Origin: Klebsiella grimontii
Lineage (GTDB): Bacteria; Pseudomonadota; Gammaproteobacteria; Enterobacterales; Enterobacteriaceae
NCBI RefSeq assembly: GCF_900200035.1
Contig: NZ_FZTC01000022.1
Coordinates: forward strand, 310,001-374,000
Direction: 5' to 3'
Length of the DNA: 64,000 nt
Shown: one piece after another, positions 45,976-55,905 of the stretch
How the letters are laid out: each line of letters begins with the position of its first letter
Position numbering within the stretch: the stretch's first letter is position 1
Notes under the pieces: model-generated
The model's database searches: none
Seen by the model: the letters and a program-made list of their open reading frames with translations, nothing else
What the model was told of the DNA's origin: nothing
Position numbers and translations under genes: made by a program

Positions 45976-46635
45976 TTACGCGCGCTGGATTGGATGACGG
46001 GCAATATCCAGAACGGCATCGGTAAAGGCATTGCAGGCGGCTTTACAGGCGGCCTGGCTACCCGTCAAAAACGCGGCGGAATAGTTGGTTTCCGACGGCG
46101 GCGGCACGTAGGTCACCAGTTGAACGTCGGCCGATTTCATTGCCGCATCGATGCCGAAGGTCGCCTCCAGCGGCGGCGCCACCAGGTAAGCGATCGGATC
46201 GCCCAGCGCGATACCGGAGGTAGACGAGAGATAAGAGCCGGTTCGCGACACCACGTGCGCCAGAAACGCCGTATCTTCGGCATCGTTGGCCCACTGGAAC
46301 GCGGCCCCATTTTCGATATGCGCCACCATCGCATCCAGACCGGCGCGAACTTCCGCCGGGTTCGGGCCGCCCAGCATAATCAGCACTTCACCTGCGGTTG
46401 GCGAAGGACCGTGAGCCGCGCCGGCGTAGAGCGAGCGGCCATATACCACTTCGACCATCGCCTGTTTTGTCGCTTCGTCAGCGGCAATATAAGTCACATC
46501 ATCTGAATCCGCCGTGATGAGTCCGAGGCTACGTATATGCGGCGGTAATTTTAGCTCGCGGGCAAAGCCGTCATTCACTGAAGCAATCACGCGCATGGCC
46601 GTCACCGAAGGGCGAATTAAATCTAATGCAGGCAT
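45976..46635 (-). CDS. eutL: EutL, trimeric microcompartment shell protein
   Basis: EutL is a 219-residue tandem BMC protein (BMC-T) whose trimers form gated pores in the shell. It starts [20 protein letters not shown] and matches E. coli EutL throughout. It lies nine bases after eutC. Confidence 0.97.
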   Translation of the reverse strand: MPALDLIRPSVTAMRVIASVNDGFARELKLPPHIRSLGLITADSDDVTYIAADEATKQAMVEVVYGRSLYAGAAHGPSPTAGEVLIMLGGPNPAEVRAGLDAMVAHIENGAAFQWANDAEDTAFLAHVVSRTGSYLSSTSGIALGDPIAYLVAPPLEATFGIDAAMKSADVQLVTYVPPPSETNYSAAFLTGSQAACKAACNAFTDAVLDIARHPIQRA

Positions 46636-46644
46636 GATGCCTCC

Positions 46645-47541
46645 TTACCGAGTCATGTTGATGCCGGAAGCCTTCTGCTCCAGCATGCGTTTGGCCAAAT
46701 CGACGATCACCGCGGCGGCTTCTACCGGCGGCGTGCCGCCCTGGTGGATATTTGAAATACAGGTCCGGTCCGCTTCGACGGTGGTGGCCACGCGCGGCGA
46801 ATAAACGGCGTAACAGGAGAGGCTTTCCGACTGCCCCAGCCCCGGACGTTCGCCCACCAGCAGGATCACCACTTTCGCGCCGAGGATTTCGCCAATCTGA
46901 TCTTCAATTTTGACCCGCCCGTAGCGGACGAAGAACGGCGTACCGACCTTCAGCCCGGCCTGCTTCAGCCCCGACAGCAGCGGCGGCAGGATCTCTTCAT
47001 AGTTGACGGTGATCGCGTCGGTAGAGAGGCCATCGGACACCACCACCTGAACGTCAGGATTCGCCACACACTGCGCCTTCAGCGCCTCAATCGCCTCCGG
47101 ACTCAGCCGACGGCCCATATCCGGGCGCGTCAGGTAGAGGTTTTTGTCGCTAATTTCGGAGCGTACCTCCAGCAATCCCTGGGTTTTCACCCACTCTTCC
47201 GGAACCTCTTTCAGCACCGTATCCTTGGAGCGCGAGTGGTCGGCGAGAAAGCGCAGCAGCGCGAGGGTGCGCGGACGCGGGCCGGCGCGGCCGGTACACA
47301 CGCGCGCCGCGGTGCTGCGCTTCAGTTCGGCCAGCACTTCCGCGCGATGCGGCTGCTGCACGCCAATCCAGCCTTTCGCCTCTGGCGAACCTAAATCCAG
47401 CGTGCAGCTCTCCGCCGCCACCTCACACTGGCTGGCGCATTTCGCCACCGTCGCCTCAGGCGCTTGCGTAGTCGTTTGCGGTTGTCCCATTGACGCCATC
47501 ACGCTACGTACAATTTCTTCAATCTGCTTTTGATCCATCAT
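46645..47541 (-). CDS. eutC: EutC, ethanolamine ammonia-lyase small subunit
   Basis: EutC with EutB splits ethanolamine into acetaldehyde and ammonia using adenosylcobalamin. The 298-residue protein has an N-terminal amphipathic helix ([16 protein letters not shown]), a variable linker and the conserved [26 protein letters not shown] and [10 protein letters not shown] stretches. Two tandem ATGs at 47541 and 47538 are both usable. It follows eutB by 17 bases. Confidence 0.97.
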   Translation of the reverse strand: MMDQKQIEEIVRSVMASMGQPQTTTQAPEATVAKCASQCEVAAESCTLDLGSPEAKGWIGVQQPHRAEVLAELKRSTAARVCTGRAGPRPRTLALLRFLADHSRSKDTVLKEVPEEWVKTQGLLEVRSEISDKNLYLTRPDMGRRLSPEAIEALKAQCVANPDVQVVVSDGLSTDAITVNYEEILPPLLSGLKQAGLKVGTPFFVRYGRVKIEDQIGEILGAKVVILLVGERPGLGQSESLSCYAVYSPRVATTVEADRTCISNIHQGGTPPVEAAAVIVDLAKRMLEQKASGINMTR

Positions 47542-47558
47542 ATGTCATCCCCGCGTCA

Positions 47559-48920
47559 TCAAAAGAACAGTGACGGATCGCCCGCCCGTTTGGTCAGACG
47601 ACCGTTTGCCATAATGCCCATGGTTTCCAGCCAGCGTTCGAACTCCGGCGACGGCCGTAAATTCAGCAGCTGACGGACGGTGGCGGTATCGTGAAACGCG
47701 GTGGTCTGATAGTTGAGCATGATGTCGTCGCCGAGCGGCATGCCCATGATGTAGTTGCAGCCGGCGGTGGCGAGCAGAATCATCAGGTTTTCATTGAGGT
47801 TCTGGTCGGCGTCGGCATGGTTGGTGTAGCAGCAGTCGCAGCCCATCGAGATGCCGCTCAGCTTGCCCATAAAGTGGTCTTCCAGACCGGCGCGAATAAT
47901 CTGCCGATCGTTATAGAGATATTCCGGCCCGATAAAGCCCACCACGGTATTGACGAGGAACGGATCGTAGTGCCGCGCCAGGCCGTAGTTACGCGCCTCC
48001 ATCGTCACCTGATCGGCGCCGAAGTTGGCACCAGCCGACAGCGCCGAGCCCTGCCCGGTTTCAAAGTACAGGCAGTTCTCCCCGGCGATACGGTTGAACT
48101 CGGCGCCGACCGCCCGCGCCTCATCGAGCATCGCCAGCTCCACGCCAAACTCTTTTAGCCCCTTTTCGCTGCCGCAGATGCTCTGGAAGATCAGGCCGCC
48201 CGGGGCGCCGCGGCGGATCGCTTCAATCTGGGTGGTGACGTGCGCCAGCACGCAGCCCTGGGTGGGGATATTGAATTTATCGATAACGCCATAGACGGTA
48301 TCGAGGACGCGGGTCAGGTTCTCCACGTCATCGGTCACCGGGTTGACGCCGATCACCGCATCGCCCGCACCGAAAGAGAGCCCTTCGTAGATTTGCGCGG
48401 CAATGCTCTGCACGTCATCGCGGGTATCGTTCGGCTGCAGGCGGCAGCTAAAGGTGCCCGGCAGGCCGATGGTGGTGTTGGCTTTTTTAATCACCGGCAT
48501 TTTCTTCGCGCCGTAGATCAGGTCGGCGTTGGAACAGACCTTCGCCACCGCCGCCACCACTTCTGAGGTCAGCCCTTTGCGCACAAACGCAATATCGTCG
48601 CTGGTGACTTCATCGTTGAGTACGTATTCGCGCAGGTCGCTGATGGTCCAGTTTTTAATCCGCTGATAGGCGGTTTCGTTGACGTCGTCCTGGATCAGGC
48701 GCGTCACGCAATCCTCTTCATACGGAATCACCGGGTTGTTACGAATATCGGCGACCGTCATATCGGAGAGCACCTGCTTCGCCGCCACGCGCTGCTGCGA
48801 ACTTTCCGCCGCCACGCCCGCCAGCACATCCCCCGAACGCAATTCGTTGGCTTTAGCCAGCACCTCTTTTACATCCTTAAACTGATAAACATTGCCGAAC
48901 AATGTGGTCTTTAGTTTCAT
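47559..48920 (-). CDS. eutB: EutB, ethanolamine ammonia-lyase large subunit
   Basis: EutB is the catalytic barrel subunit of the B12-dependent lyase. The 453-residue protein equals the E. coli length and has GAGDAVIGVNPVTDD, ENCLYFETGQGSALS (substrate-binding Glu) and GCDCCYTNHADADQN. It acts inside the microcompartment with EutC. Confidence 0.98.
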   Translation of the reverse strand: MKLKTTLFGNVYQFKDVKEVLAKANELRSGDVLAGVAAESSQQRVAAKQVLSDMTVADIRNNPVIPYEEDCVTRLIQDDVNETAYQRIKNWTISDLREYVLNDEVTSDDIAFVRKGLTSEVVAAVAKVCSNADLIYGAKKMPVIKKANTTIGLPGTFSCRLQPNDTRDDVQSIAAQIYEGLSFGAGDAVIGVNPVTDDVENLTRVLDTVYGVIDKFNIPTQGCVLAHVTTQIEAIRRGAPGGLIFQSICGSEKGLKEFGVELAMLDEARAVGAEFNRIAGENCLYFETGQGSALSAGANFGADQVTMEARNYGLARHYDPFLVNTVVGFIGPEYLYNDRQIIRAGLEDHFMGKLSGISMGCDCCYTNHADADQNLNENLMILLATAGCNYIMGMPLGDDIMLNYQTTAFHDTATVRQLLNLRPSPEFERWLETMGIMANGRLTKRAGDPSLFF

Positions 48921-48931
48921 AAGTCGTTCCC

Positions 48932-50335
48932 TCAGGAAGGAAATGCGAGTGATTTCACCGTCACCGGCACAACCGATCCGCCAAAAAGAGGCGTACCAAT
49001 GTCGATATAGTCCCCCGCCCGGACGCTCACCTCATCGATGACCGCCAGCGGGAGTTGTTGTAATTGCGGGCGCAGCAGCATGCCCAGCGCTTTGCCAAAG
49101 TCCTGTTCCGCCACCACCAGCAGTGGATGCGGGTTGGGAAAGCGCGCGACAAAAGCCAGTAGCGCGTCAATCACCACCAGCAGGGTGGCGTAGCGCACCG
49201 GTAGCGATGCGGGAAGCGCCAGCACGTAAGCATCCGTTTTAGGATCCAGATCGAGCTGCATCAGCGCCTGCTGCCAGGCGCTCAGCAGATCGGCGTCATC
49301 AAGCGGGATCGCCACCGGCAGGTTGCGCAGCGGTAGCTGAACCCCCTCCAGCCAGATGGTGCTACCAGAGAGCGAAAGCGTGTGCGCGCCGGCGCCAATC
49401 ACCGTGGCGCGCACGGTTTGCGCCGGGAACTGCACGTTCATCTCACGCAGGCGCGGATGCTCGTGCAGCGCCGTGGCCAGCAGCGGTCCAATGTCAGAAA
49501 AACAGAACGGGTCGGCGGGCTGGTGGCGATAGCACTCGCCCACTCCACCGGAAAGGGTAATCACCTCAGGCTTAACGCCTGCGGGCAGCAGGCCGGTTTG
49601 CATCAGCCGTTGCGCCAGCGGGGAGAGCGCGCCGTCGATGACTTCGACGATCAGCTCCGCCATCCGCCGCGCCACCTGGGTAAGCTGCCCGGCGCTCAGC
49701 GAGCGGGCGCAGGTTCCGGGGCCGAAAACCGCATCGGCAATCATCTGTCCAGGCTGATGCGCGTGGACCACGCGCCCCTGGCCGTCGGTCTCCAGCAGGC
49801 GACCGCCGACGTTGAGGCAGGCGGTGCCGCTGACTTTGCCGGCGTCAAACAGGGCATAGTTTGACGTGCCGCCGCCGATATCGATGTTGAGAACCCGGCA
49901 CAGGCGCTGTGCCGACAGGGCTTGCGCCCCGGCGCCGTGACCGGCAATCACCGACTCCAGGTGCGGCCCGGCGCTGGCCACCACGAAATCGCCCAGCGAC
50001 TGCGAGAGCGCCATCACCGCCGGCCTGGCGTTACGGGTTTTCGCGCTTTCGCCGGTAATAATGATCGCCCCGGAATCCACCGATTCGGGGGCAATGCCGG
50101 CGGCCTGATACTGCGCCAGAATCAGCGTCTTGAGTTCGGCCTCCTTCAGACCGCCCTGCTTATCGACAGGCGTGAAGAAGACCGGGCTTTGCCAGCTAAT
50201 TTCGCGTTTGATGAATTCGTAGCGCGGCACCTGCGACACCGCAGCACGGTTAACCAGCTCAAGGCGGGAGAAGATCACCTGAGTGGTGGTGGTGCCGATA
50301 TCGATACCTACGCTCAGCAGCTGGCGAGTTTTCAC
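48932..50335 (-). CDS. eutA: EutA, ethanolamine ammonia-lyase reactivating factor
   Basis: EutA releases damaged cobalamin from the lyase in an ATP-dependent way. The 467-residue protein has actin/Hsp70-like ATPase motifs: GIDIGTTTTQVIFSRL near the start and NIDIGGGTSNYALFDAG in the middle. Its ATG overlaps the eutH stop by four bases. Confidence 0.96.
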   Translation of the reverse strand: MKTRQLLSVGIDIGTTTTQVIFSRLELVNRAAVSQVPRYEFIKREISWQSPVFFTPVDKQGGLKEAELKTLILAQYQAAGIAPESVDSGAIIITGESAKTRNARPAVMALSQSLGDFVVASAGPHLESVIAGHGAGAQALSAQRLCRVLNIDIGGGTSNYALFDAGKVSGTACLNVGGRLLETDGQGRVVHAHQPGQMIADAVFGPGTCARSLSAGQLTQVARRMAELIVEVIDGALSPLAQRLMQTGLLPAGVKPEVITLSGGVGECYRHQPADPFCFSDIGPLLATALHEHPRLREMNVQFPAQTVRATVIGAGAHTLSLSGSTIWLEGVQLPLRNLPVAIPLDDADLLSAWQQALMQLDLDPKTDAYVLALPASLPVRYATLLVVIDALLAFVARFPNPHPLLVVAEQDFGKALGMLLRPQLQQLPLAVIDEVSVRAGDYIDIGTPLFGGSVVPVTVKSLAFPS

Positions 50336-51564
50336 GATTGCGCCTCCGCTTCGGTTTTCGCTGCCGCGGGTACGTTTTCATCTTTTGGCACCAGCAGCAT
50401 CGCCACGCCGATAGCGGTGACGCCGCCGATCAGCTTGCCGACGATCATCGGGAAGATCATGGCGTTCATGTTAGCGGCGGCGAAGCCCAGGTGGTCGCCC
50501 AGCGCGAATGCGGCGGAGACGGAGAACGCGCAGTTGATCACTTTGCCGCGGGTATCCATCTGCTTCATCATGCCGAACATCGGGATGTTGTTAGCCAGCG
50601 TCGCCACCATCCCGCCAGCGGCCATATTATTGATTTTCAGCAGATTACCGACGCGCATCAGCGGCTTTTCAAACCAGCGGGTCAGCAACAACACCATCGG
50701 GTAAGCGCCGAGCAGCACGCAAGAGATCGAACCAATAACTTCGATAGCGCGCATCACCTCGCCGGGCTGGTCGCCGGGAGCCATAAAGATCGGGTCAAGC
50801 CCTGGGATCAGATCCCAGCCAAGCAGGAACTTGATGACCGCCGCCGCCAGGCCGATGGTGATCAGCGCCACCAGAAATTTGGCGAAGATCTGGAAGCCGT
50901 TGATCATTTTTTCCGGAATAAACTTCAGCCCCAGCGCGACCAGCACCGCGACGATAAGCACCGGGATCATATTCATCAGGATCAGCGCGAAGGTGAACTC
51001 TACCGGCTGTCCGTTAATCTCCACGCCGGAGTACATGGCCACCAGACCGCCGGCGATACAGCCGATCGGAATCGTGACGATCCCGGCCAGCACGCCCAGC
51101 GCCAGGTAGCGGCGATCGGAGGGTTCGATGATGCCGAGCGCGACCGGAATGGAGAACACCAGCGTCGGCCCCATCATCGCCCCGAGGATCAGGCCGGAAT
51201 AGAGCCACGCCGCCACGTCACCGCCCGCCAGCTCTTTGGCGAGGAAGAAGCCGCCCATATCGCAGGCCAGCAGCGTTCCGGCGAACATCGACGGGTTGGC
51301 GCCGAGCATTTCATACAGCGGAATAATCACCGGACCGAGCAGGTGCGCCAGTACCGGCGCCAGCGCGGTCATCCCGACCATCGCCAGGCCCAGCGCGCCC
51401 ATCGCCATAAAGCCCTCTTCGAACTGGCCGCCGGATCCCTCGATGCTTTTGCCAAACTTGCCGAGAAAGCGCGCCGAACCGCCAAACTGCGACAGGATCC
51501 TGTCCACGGCGGCAATCAGCATAAAGAACATCATGATGTACATGATGATTTCGTTAATTCCCAT
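50332..51564 (-). CDS. eutH: EutH, ethanolamine permease
   Basis: EutH is a 410-residue inner-membrane protein with about eleven hydrophobic segments that assists ethanolamine entry at low concentration or pH. It begins MGINEIIMYIMMFFMLIAAV and has the conserved ANNIPMFGMMKQMDTRGKV stretch. A REP pair lies between it and eutG upstream. Confidence 0.96.
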   Translation of the reverse strand: MGINEIIMYIMMFFMLIAAVDRILSQFGGSARFLGKFGKSIEGSGGQFEEGFMAMGALGLAMVGMTALAPVLAHLLGPVIIPLYEMLGANPSMFAGTLLACDMGGFFLAKELAGGDVAAWLYSGLILGAMMGPTLVFSIPVALGIIEPSDRRYLALGVLAGIVTIPIGCIAGGLVAMYSGVEINGQPVEFTFALILMNMIPVLIVAVLVALGLKFIPEKMINGFQIFAKFLVALITIGLAAAVIKFLLGWDLIPGLDPIFMAPGDQPGEVMRAIEVIGSISCVLLGAYPMVLLLTRWFEKPLMRVGNLLKINNMAAGGMVATLANNIPMFGMMKQMDTRGKVINCAFSVSAAFALGDHLGFAAANMNAMIFPMIVGKLIGGVTAIGVAMLLVPKDENVPAAAKTEAEAQS

Positions 51565-51612
51565 AGCCTTTACTCCCTGTCATTTAAGATTTGTATTAAC
51601 ACTCTGCGGTCT

Positions 51613-51710
51613 TCCCCCGGGGGCGGCGCAAAGCGCCTTGCCCGGGCTACCGGTTCAGCGCGGCTTGCCAGGCTTGTAGCCCGGACAGATGCGCAGCATC
51701 GCCTCCGGGA
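51613..51710. repeat. REP pair (BIME) between eutG and eutH
   Basis: Unit 1 (about 51613-51650: CCCGGGGGCGGCGCAAAGCG, then TTGCCCGGGC) and unit 2 (about 51676-51710: GTAGCCCGGACAGATGCGCA) face each other inside the 170-base eutG-eutH gap. Nothing else is visible in that gap. Confidence 0.82.
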
Positions 51711-51734
51711 AAATTCGCCGGTGTTAAGGCCGCA

Positions 51735-52922
51735 TTAGTGCGCCGCCGCGTACAGATCGATAATCTGCTCCCGGGTGGCGGTGCGTGGATTGGCGCGCAG
51801 ACAAATGTCTTCCTGCGCCGCCTGCGCCCATGCGCTGAAATGTTCGGGCTTCGCCCCGGCATCAGAGAGTCGTTTGCTCAGGCCGACTTCAGCGATCAGC
51901 GCCTCAACGGCGGCGATTGCCTCGTGGTCATCGGTTTTTTTAGCGATGAGCGCCCGGCCGATTTGCCTGAACCGCTCGCGGCATACCATGCGGTTAAACG
52001 CCATCACCGTTGGCAGCAGCATGGCGTTAGCCTGCCCGTGTGGAATATGCAGCGCCGCGCCGGGCTGATGCGCCATCGCATGGCATAAGCCCAGACCGGC
52101 GCTGGAAAAAGCCATTCCCGCCATGCAGGAAGCCAGCAGCATACTTTCGCGGGCGGCGAGGTCGTGGCCGTAGCCCACGGATTTCGGCAGCGCCTGGCCG
52201 ATCATCGCTATCGCGCCAAGCGCCAGACTATCGGTGAAGGGCGTCGCGTTGAGCGCGCTGTACGCCTCAACGGCGTGGGTCAGCGCGTCTATCCCGGTCA
52301 TCGCCGTCACCTGGGGCGGAACGCCTTCGGTCAGGGCGGCGTCGAGAATCGCCACGTCCGGCATGAGCGAGGCGTGGGCCAGCACCTGCTTGCGCCCGCT
52401 GACCGCATCGATGATCACCGTCACGTTGGTGGTTTCTGAGCCGGTTCCGGCGGTGGTCGGCACCGCAATCAGCGGCAGACGCGGGCGCAGTACGCTGCTT
52501 TCCGTCATCTCACTTAGCGTCTGCTCTGGGTTGGTGACCAACAGCGCCACCGCTTTCGCCGCGTCCAGCACCGAACCGCCGCCAAAGGCCACCACGCCGT
52601 CGCACTTCGCTTCGCGCAGCTGCGCCACTGCCGCGCAGACGTCGGTAACGCACGGCTCCCCTGGCGGACAGGGCCAGACGGTCATGGCCACGCCTTTCAC
52701 CGCCAGGCTGCGCGCAAGCCCCGCGGTCAGTCCCGCCTGATGCAGGAAGCTGTCGACCATCACAAACAGATGGTTTACGCCTCGCGCTTGCGCTTCCTGG
52801 CCACAGGCGCTGAGCGCGCCGAGGCCGCACAGCGTCACCGGCGGCACGCTGAAGGTTTTCACCCGCTGCAAATTCAGGGTGTCGAATGCCTGAAAGAGCG
52901 CCGTCTGCAGTTCAGCTTGCAT
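51735..52922 (-). CDS. eutG: EutG, iron-type alcohol dehydrogenase
   Basis: EutG reduces acetaldehyde to ethanol and recycles NAD inside the compartment. The 395-residue type III (Fe) ADH has FGGGSVLDAAKAV for cofactor binding and the metal-site region GIDALTHAVEAYSA, then CHAMAHQPGAALHIPHG. The N-terminus (ELQTALFQAFDTLNLQRV) looks amphipathic. Its start overlaps the end of eutJ by 11 bases. Confidence 0.97.
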   Translation of the reverse strand: MQAELQTALFQAFDTLNLQRVKTFSVPPVTLCGLGALSACGQEAQARGVNHLFVMVDSFLHQAGLTAGLARSLAVKGVAMTVWPCPPGEPCVTDVCAAVAQLREAKCDGVVAFGGGSVLDAAKAVALLVTNPEQTLSEMTESSVLRPRLPLIAVPTTAGTGSETTNVTVIIDAVSGRKQVLAHASLMPDVAILDAALTEGVPPQVTAMTGIDALTHAVEAYSALNATPFTDSLALGAIAMIGQALPKSVGYGHDLAARESMLLASCMAGMAFSSAGLGLCHAMAHQPGAALHIPHGQANAMLLPTVMAFNRMVCRERFRQIGRALIAKKTDDHEAIAAVEALIAEVGLSKRLSDAGAKPEHFSAWAQAAQEDICLRANPRTATREQIIDLYAAAH

Positions 52923-53751
52923 TGATTCCCTCCGCTTTCTCTCTCCCGCTGCTGGCTATCGCCAGCGGGGTCATAAACAGGCTGTGCTGCGGTAAATGCA
53001 CCTGTAATTCCGGGAAGCGCTTACGAAACAGCGCATCCACGCCCGGCTGCATGCAGGAGCCGCCCGCCAGCCACAAATCGGCTATTCCCTGACCGTCAAT
53101 ATGACGAGCGACGATCTCCGCCATCTTTTCGTACACCGGCTTCACCACCGGCCAAATCTCCTGCGCGTTGCTGCGCTTGTACTGCTCCGCCTCTTCCAGC
53201 GGGATGCGGCGGTTACCGGCAAGGGTCAGGGAGATATGGTGGCCGCCGGTCGCTTCATCGGCGGAGTAGGTCACCTTGCCGCGCTTCACGATGGCGATCC
53301 CGGTGGTGCCGCCGCCGATATCCACCACGCCGGCGTTATCGAGCTGCAGCAGGTCCGCCACCGCGGTCGGTTCATCGAGTACGTGACTCACCTCTAACCC
53401 TGCGGACTCCAGCACGTTGATCGAAATACGCGGGTCGGTGCCCGGCGGAAATGAGGTCGCCGCATGAGTGAAGCGGCAGCCAAGCTGCCGTTCCAGCGCG
53501 TCGAGATGGCGGCGCACGATGGTGACGGCGCCGAAGAAATCCCAGACGATGCCGTCGCGCACCACGTCCGCCCAGTCGAGGCACACCGCAACCGGCAGCC
53601 TGTCGCCGTCGACCACCATCGACACCACATCGCAGGTGCCTAAATCCACGCCCAGCCACAGCGGCGAACCGCTGAGCGCAGGCGTCTGGTTACACAGGGC
53701 CGCCGCTTTTTGCAGCCGGGGCGTGAGCCAACGTTGTTCGTCGTGTGCCAT
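52912..53751 (-). CDS. eutJ: EutJ, Hsp70-like putative chaperone
   Basis: EutJ is a 279-residue protein of the actin/Hsp70 ATPase superfamily with LGVDLGTCDVVSMVVDGD (phosphate 1), VVDIGGGTTGIAIVKRG (phosphate 2) and a C-terminal GSCMQPGVD. Its biochemical role in ethanolamine use is not settled. It lies between eutE and eutG, with the canonical order kept. Confidence 0.95.
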   Translation of the reverse strand: MAHDEQRWLTPRLQKAAALCNQTPALSGSPLWLGVDLGTCDVVSMVVDGDRLPVAVCLDWADVVRDGIVWDFFGAVTIVRRHLDALERQLGCRFTHAATSFPPGTDPRISINVLESAGLEVSHVLDEPTAVADLLQLDNAGVVDIGGGTTGIAIVKRGKVTYSADEATGGHHISLTLAGNRRIPLEEAEQYKRSNAQEIWPVVKPVYEKMAEIVARHIDGQGIADLWLAGGSCMQPGVDALFRKRFPELQVHLPQHSLFMTPLAIASSGREKAEGINAS

Positions 53752-53761
53752 CGGTCATCCC

Positions 53762-55165
53762 TTATACAATTCGGAAGGCGTCTACCAGCACGCAGCGGCG
53801 CAGGCGGACAAAGGTGCGCGCGCTGGTCACCCCCTCCCCGGTTGGCGTGGTGATGGTCATGGTGGTCCAGCCCTCCCCGCCCAGGCCGAGTCCGGCGATG
53901 CACGGCCCGTTTTTGACGAAAATGCTGGTATCAATGGCGTTCGCCATCTGGTTCATGTTGTCGATATTGCGCGAGTGCATCGCCGCCGTATGGTGGCAGC
54001 CGCCTTCCAGCTGAACCGCCAGCGCGATGGCTTCGTCGACGTTGGCCACCCGTACCACCGGGAGCACCGGCATCATCAGTTCAGTGACGGCAAACGGATG
54101 GCTGGCCGGGGTTTCAACGAACAGCAGACGCGTCTGCGGCGGAACGTTCAGGCCGATGGCTGCGGCAATCTTGCCGGCGTCGCGGCCAACCCAGTCGCGG
54201 CTGACGGTGCCTTTGCCGCGCTCGTCGATATTTTTGAGCAGCACCGGCTGAAGCTGCTCGGCCTGAGCGGCGGTGAGCTTCACCGCCTGCTGGCCTTCCA
54301 TCAGGCGCATCAATTCGTCGGCAACGCTATCGACCACAATCAGCACCTTTTCGTCGGCGCAGATGATGTTGTTATCAAACGAGGCGCCTTTGACGATGGA
54401 CTGCGCGGCGCGCGCCAGGTCGGCGGTTTCGTCGACCACCACCGGCGGGTTACCGGCCCCGGCGGCGATCAGACGTTTATTGGTATGTTTTCGCGCGGAC
54501 TCCACCACCGCTTCGCCGCCGGTGACCACCAGCAGACCAATGCCGGGGTACTTAAACAGCCGCTGGGCCGTTTCAATATCCGGGTTCGCCACGGTGACCA
54601 GCAGATTGGCCGGGCCGCCCGCGGCAATCACCGCCTGGTTGAGCAGCATAATCGCCCGCTGAGAGACCTTTTTCGCCGCCGGATGCGGGGCGAACACCAC
54701 GCTGTTGCCCGCGGCAATCAGGCTGATGGCGTTATTAATCACCGTCGCCACCGGGTTGGTGGATGGGGTGACCGAGGCCACCACGCCCCACGGCGCGTTT
54801 TCAATCAGCGTCAGGCCGTTATCGCCGGTCAGCACCTGCGGAGAGAGGCACTCCACGCCCGGCGTACCACGCGCCTGCGCCACGTTTTTGGCAAATTTAT
54901 CCTCCACCCGGCCCATGCCGGTTTCGCTCACCGCCAGCTCCGCTAATTCCCTGGCGTATTTTTCGCCCGCCTCGCGAATGGCGTGAATCGCCAGCTGACG
55001 CATCGCCACGCTTTTCAGCCCCTGCTGAGCCACTTTTGCTGCCGCGACGGCGTCATCAAGGGAGGCGAAGACGCCCATTTCATGAACGGTGCTGTCCGGC
55101 TTGCTGCTGTCCGTCATTTTCAGCAGTACCGCTTTCACCACCTGTTCAATATCCTGTTGATTCAT
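53762..55165 (-). CDS. eutE: EutE, CoA-acylating acetaldehyde dehydrogenase
   Basis: EutE converts acetaldehyde and CoA to acetyl-CoA with NAD. The 467-residue aldehyde dehydrogenase-fold protein has the catalytic cysteine in DNNIICADEKV and a VVTGGEAVVESAR stretch. The first ~18 residues (MNQQDIEQVVKAVLLKMT) form the encapsulation helix that targets the enzyme to the shell. Confidence 0.97.
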   Translation of the reverse strand: MNQQDIEQVVKAVLLKMTDSSKPDSTVHEMGVFASLDDAVAAAKVAQQGLKSVAMRQLAIHAIREAGEKYARELAELAVSETGMGRVEDKFAKNVAQARGTPGVECLSPQVLTGDNGLTLIENAPWGVVASVTPSTNPVATVINNAISLIAAGNSVVFAPHPAAKKVSQRAIMLLNQAVIAAGGPANLLVTVANPDIETAQRLFKYPGIGLLVVTGGEAVVESARKHTNKRLIAAGAGNPPVVVDETADLARAAQSIVKGASFDNNIICADEKVLIVVDSVADELMRLMEGQQAVKLTAAQAEQLQPVLLKNIDERGKGTVSRDWVGRDAGKIAAAIGLNVPPQTRLLFVETPASHPFAVTELMMPVLPVVRVANVDEAIALAVQLEGGCHHTAAMHSRNIDNMNQMANAIDTSIFVKNGPCIAGLGLGGEGWTTMTITTPTGEGVTSARTFVRLRRCVLVDAFRIV

Positions 55166-55176
55166 GATGTTCAGTC

Positions 55177-55464
55177 CTATTTATGGAAAATCACCTGACC
55201 GCCGGCCACCGCTTCATCGACGATACCGATGACGCACAAATCGACAGGAGACGCCTCGCTGCGGTGCGCCTGTCGCGCCGAGCTGCCGCTCACCAGCAGT
55301 ACCCATTCCCCGGCCCCCGCGCCGATGCTATCGGTGGCGACGGCGCACTGCCCGTCAGGCTTCCCTGCGGCATCAATCATCTCCACCATCAGCAGCTTGT
55401 CGTGCGCCAGCCCCTGATGGCGGACGGTGCAGACAATGTGTCCCGTGACGACTGCCAGTTTCAT
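55177..55464 (-). CDS. eutN: EutN, pentameric shell vertex protein
   Basis: EutN is a 95-residue BMC-P protein (EutN/CcmL family) whose pentamers close the shell vertices. It begins MKLAVVTGHIVCTVRHQGL and contains GAGEWVLLVSGSSAR. It lies 11 bases before eutE; a REP pair separates it from eutM. Confidence 0.96.
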   Translation of the reverse strand: MKLAVVTGHIVCTVRHQGLAHDKLLMVEMIDAAGKPDGQCAVATDSIGAGAGEWVLLVSGSSARQAHRSEASPVDLCVIGIVDEAVAGGQVIFHK

Positions 55465-55493
55465 ACCCGCCTCCCTGGATTACGTGGTGAGTC

Positions 55494-55575
55494 GTAGGCC
55501 TGATAAGCGCAGCGCCATCAGGCAATAGCGCGCGTTAATGCCGGATAGCGGCGCTTGCGCGGCTTATCCGGCCGT
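55494..55575. repeat. REP pair (BIME) between eutM and eutN
   Basis: GTAGGCCTGATAAGCGCAGC onward (55494-55523) and a unit with GCCGGAT and ATCCGGC ends (55540-55572) fill the gap between two shell genes whose products are needed in very different amounts. Confidence 0.9.
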
Positions 55576-55578
55576 GAG

Positions 55579-55869
55579 TCAAATGTTGCTGTCGCCTTTG
55601 AAACTGATGGGGAACACCTCTTCCAGATCGCCATGCGGGCGCGGAATAACGTGCACTGAGACCAGCTCGCCAATGCGCTGCGCCGCCGCGGCACCCGCAT
55701 CCGTCGCCGCTTTGCACGCCGCCACATCGCCGCGCACCATCGCGGTCACCAGACCGCCGCCAATCTGCTTGACGCCAACCAGCTTCACGCGCGCGGCTTT
55801 TACCATCGCGTCAGAGGCCTCAATCAGCGCAACCAGGCCCCGGGTTTCAATCATTCCTAATGCTTCCAT
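55579..55869 (-). CDS. eutM: EutM, major hexameric shell protein
   Basis: EutM is a 96-residue single BMC-domain protein whose hexamers tile the shell facets. It begins [20 protein letters not shown] and has the conserved [20 protein letters not shown]. It lies 36 bases after eutD. Confidence 0.98.
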   Translation of the reverse strand: MEALGMIETRGLVALIEASDAMVKAARVKLVGVKQIGGGLVTAMVRGDVAACKAATDAGAAAAQRIGELVSVHVIPRPHGDLEEVFPISFKGDSNI

Positions 55870-55905
55870 TGTGTTTTCCTCTCATGGGGTCCAGAACGGG
55901 ACCGT

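Noticed and set aside
50338-51738. A 466-codon open frame antisense to eutH
   Set aside because: Its His/Arg/Gln/Asp-rich composition is typical of a frame opposite a GC-rich gene, it has no ribosome binding site, and eutH on the other strand is certain.
53468-54946. A 492-codon open frame antisense to eutJ-eutE
   Set aside because: It crosses two real genes, is rich in Arg and His, and resembles no protein I know.
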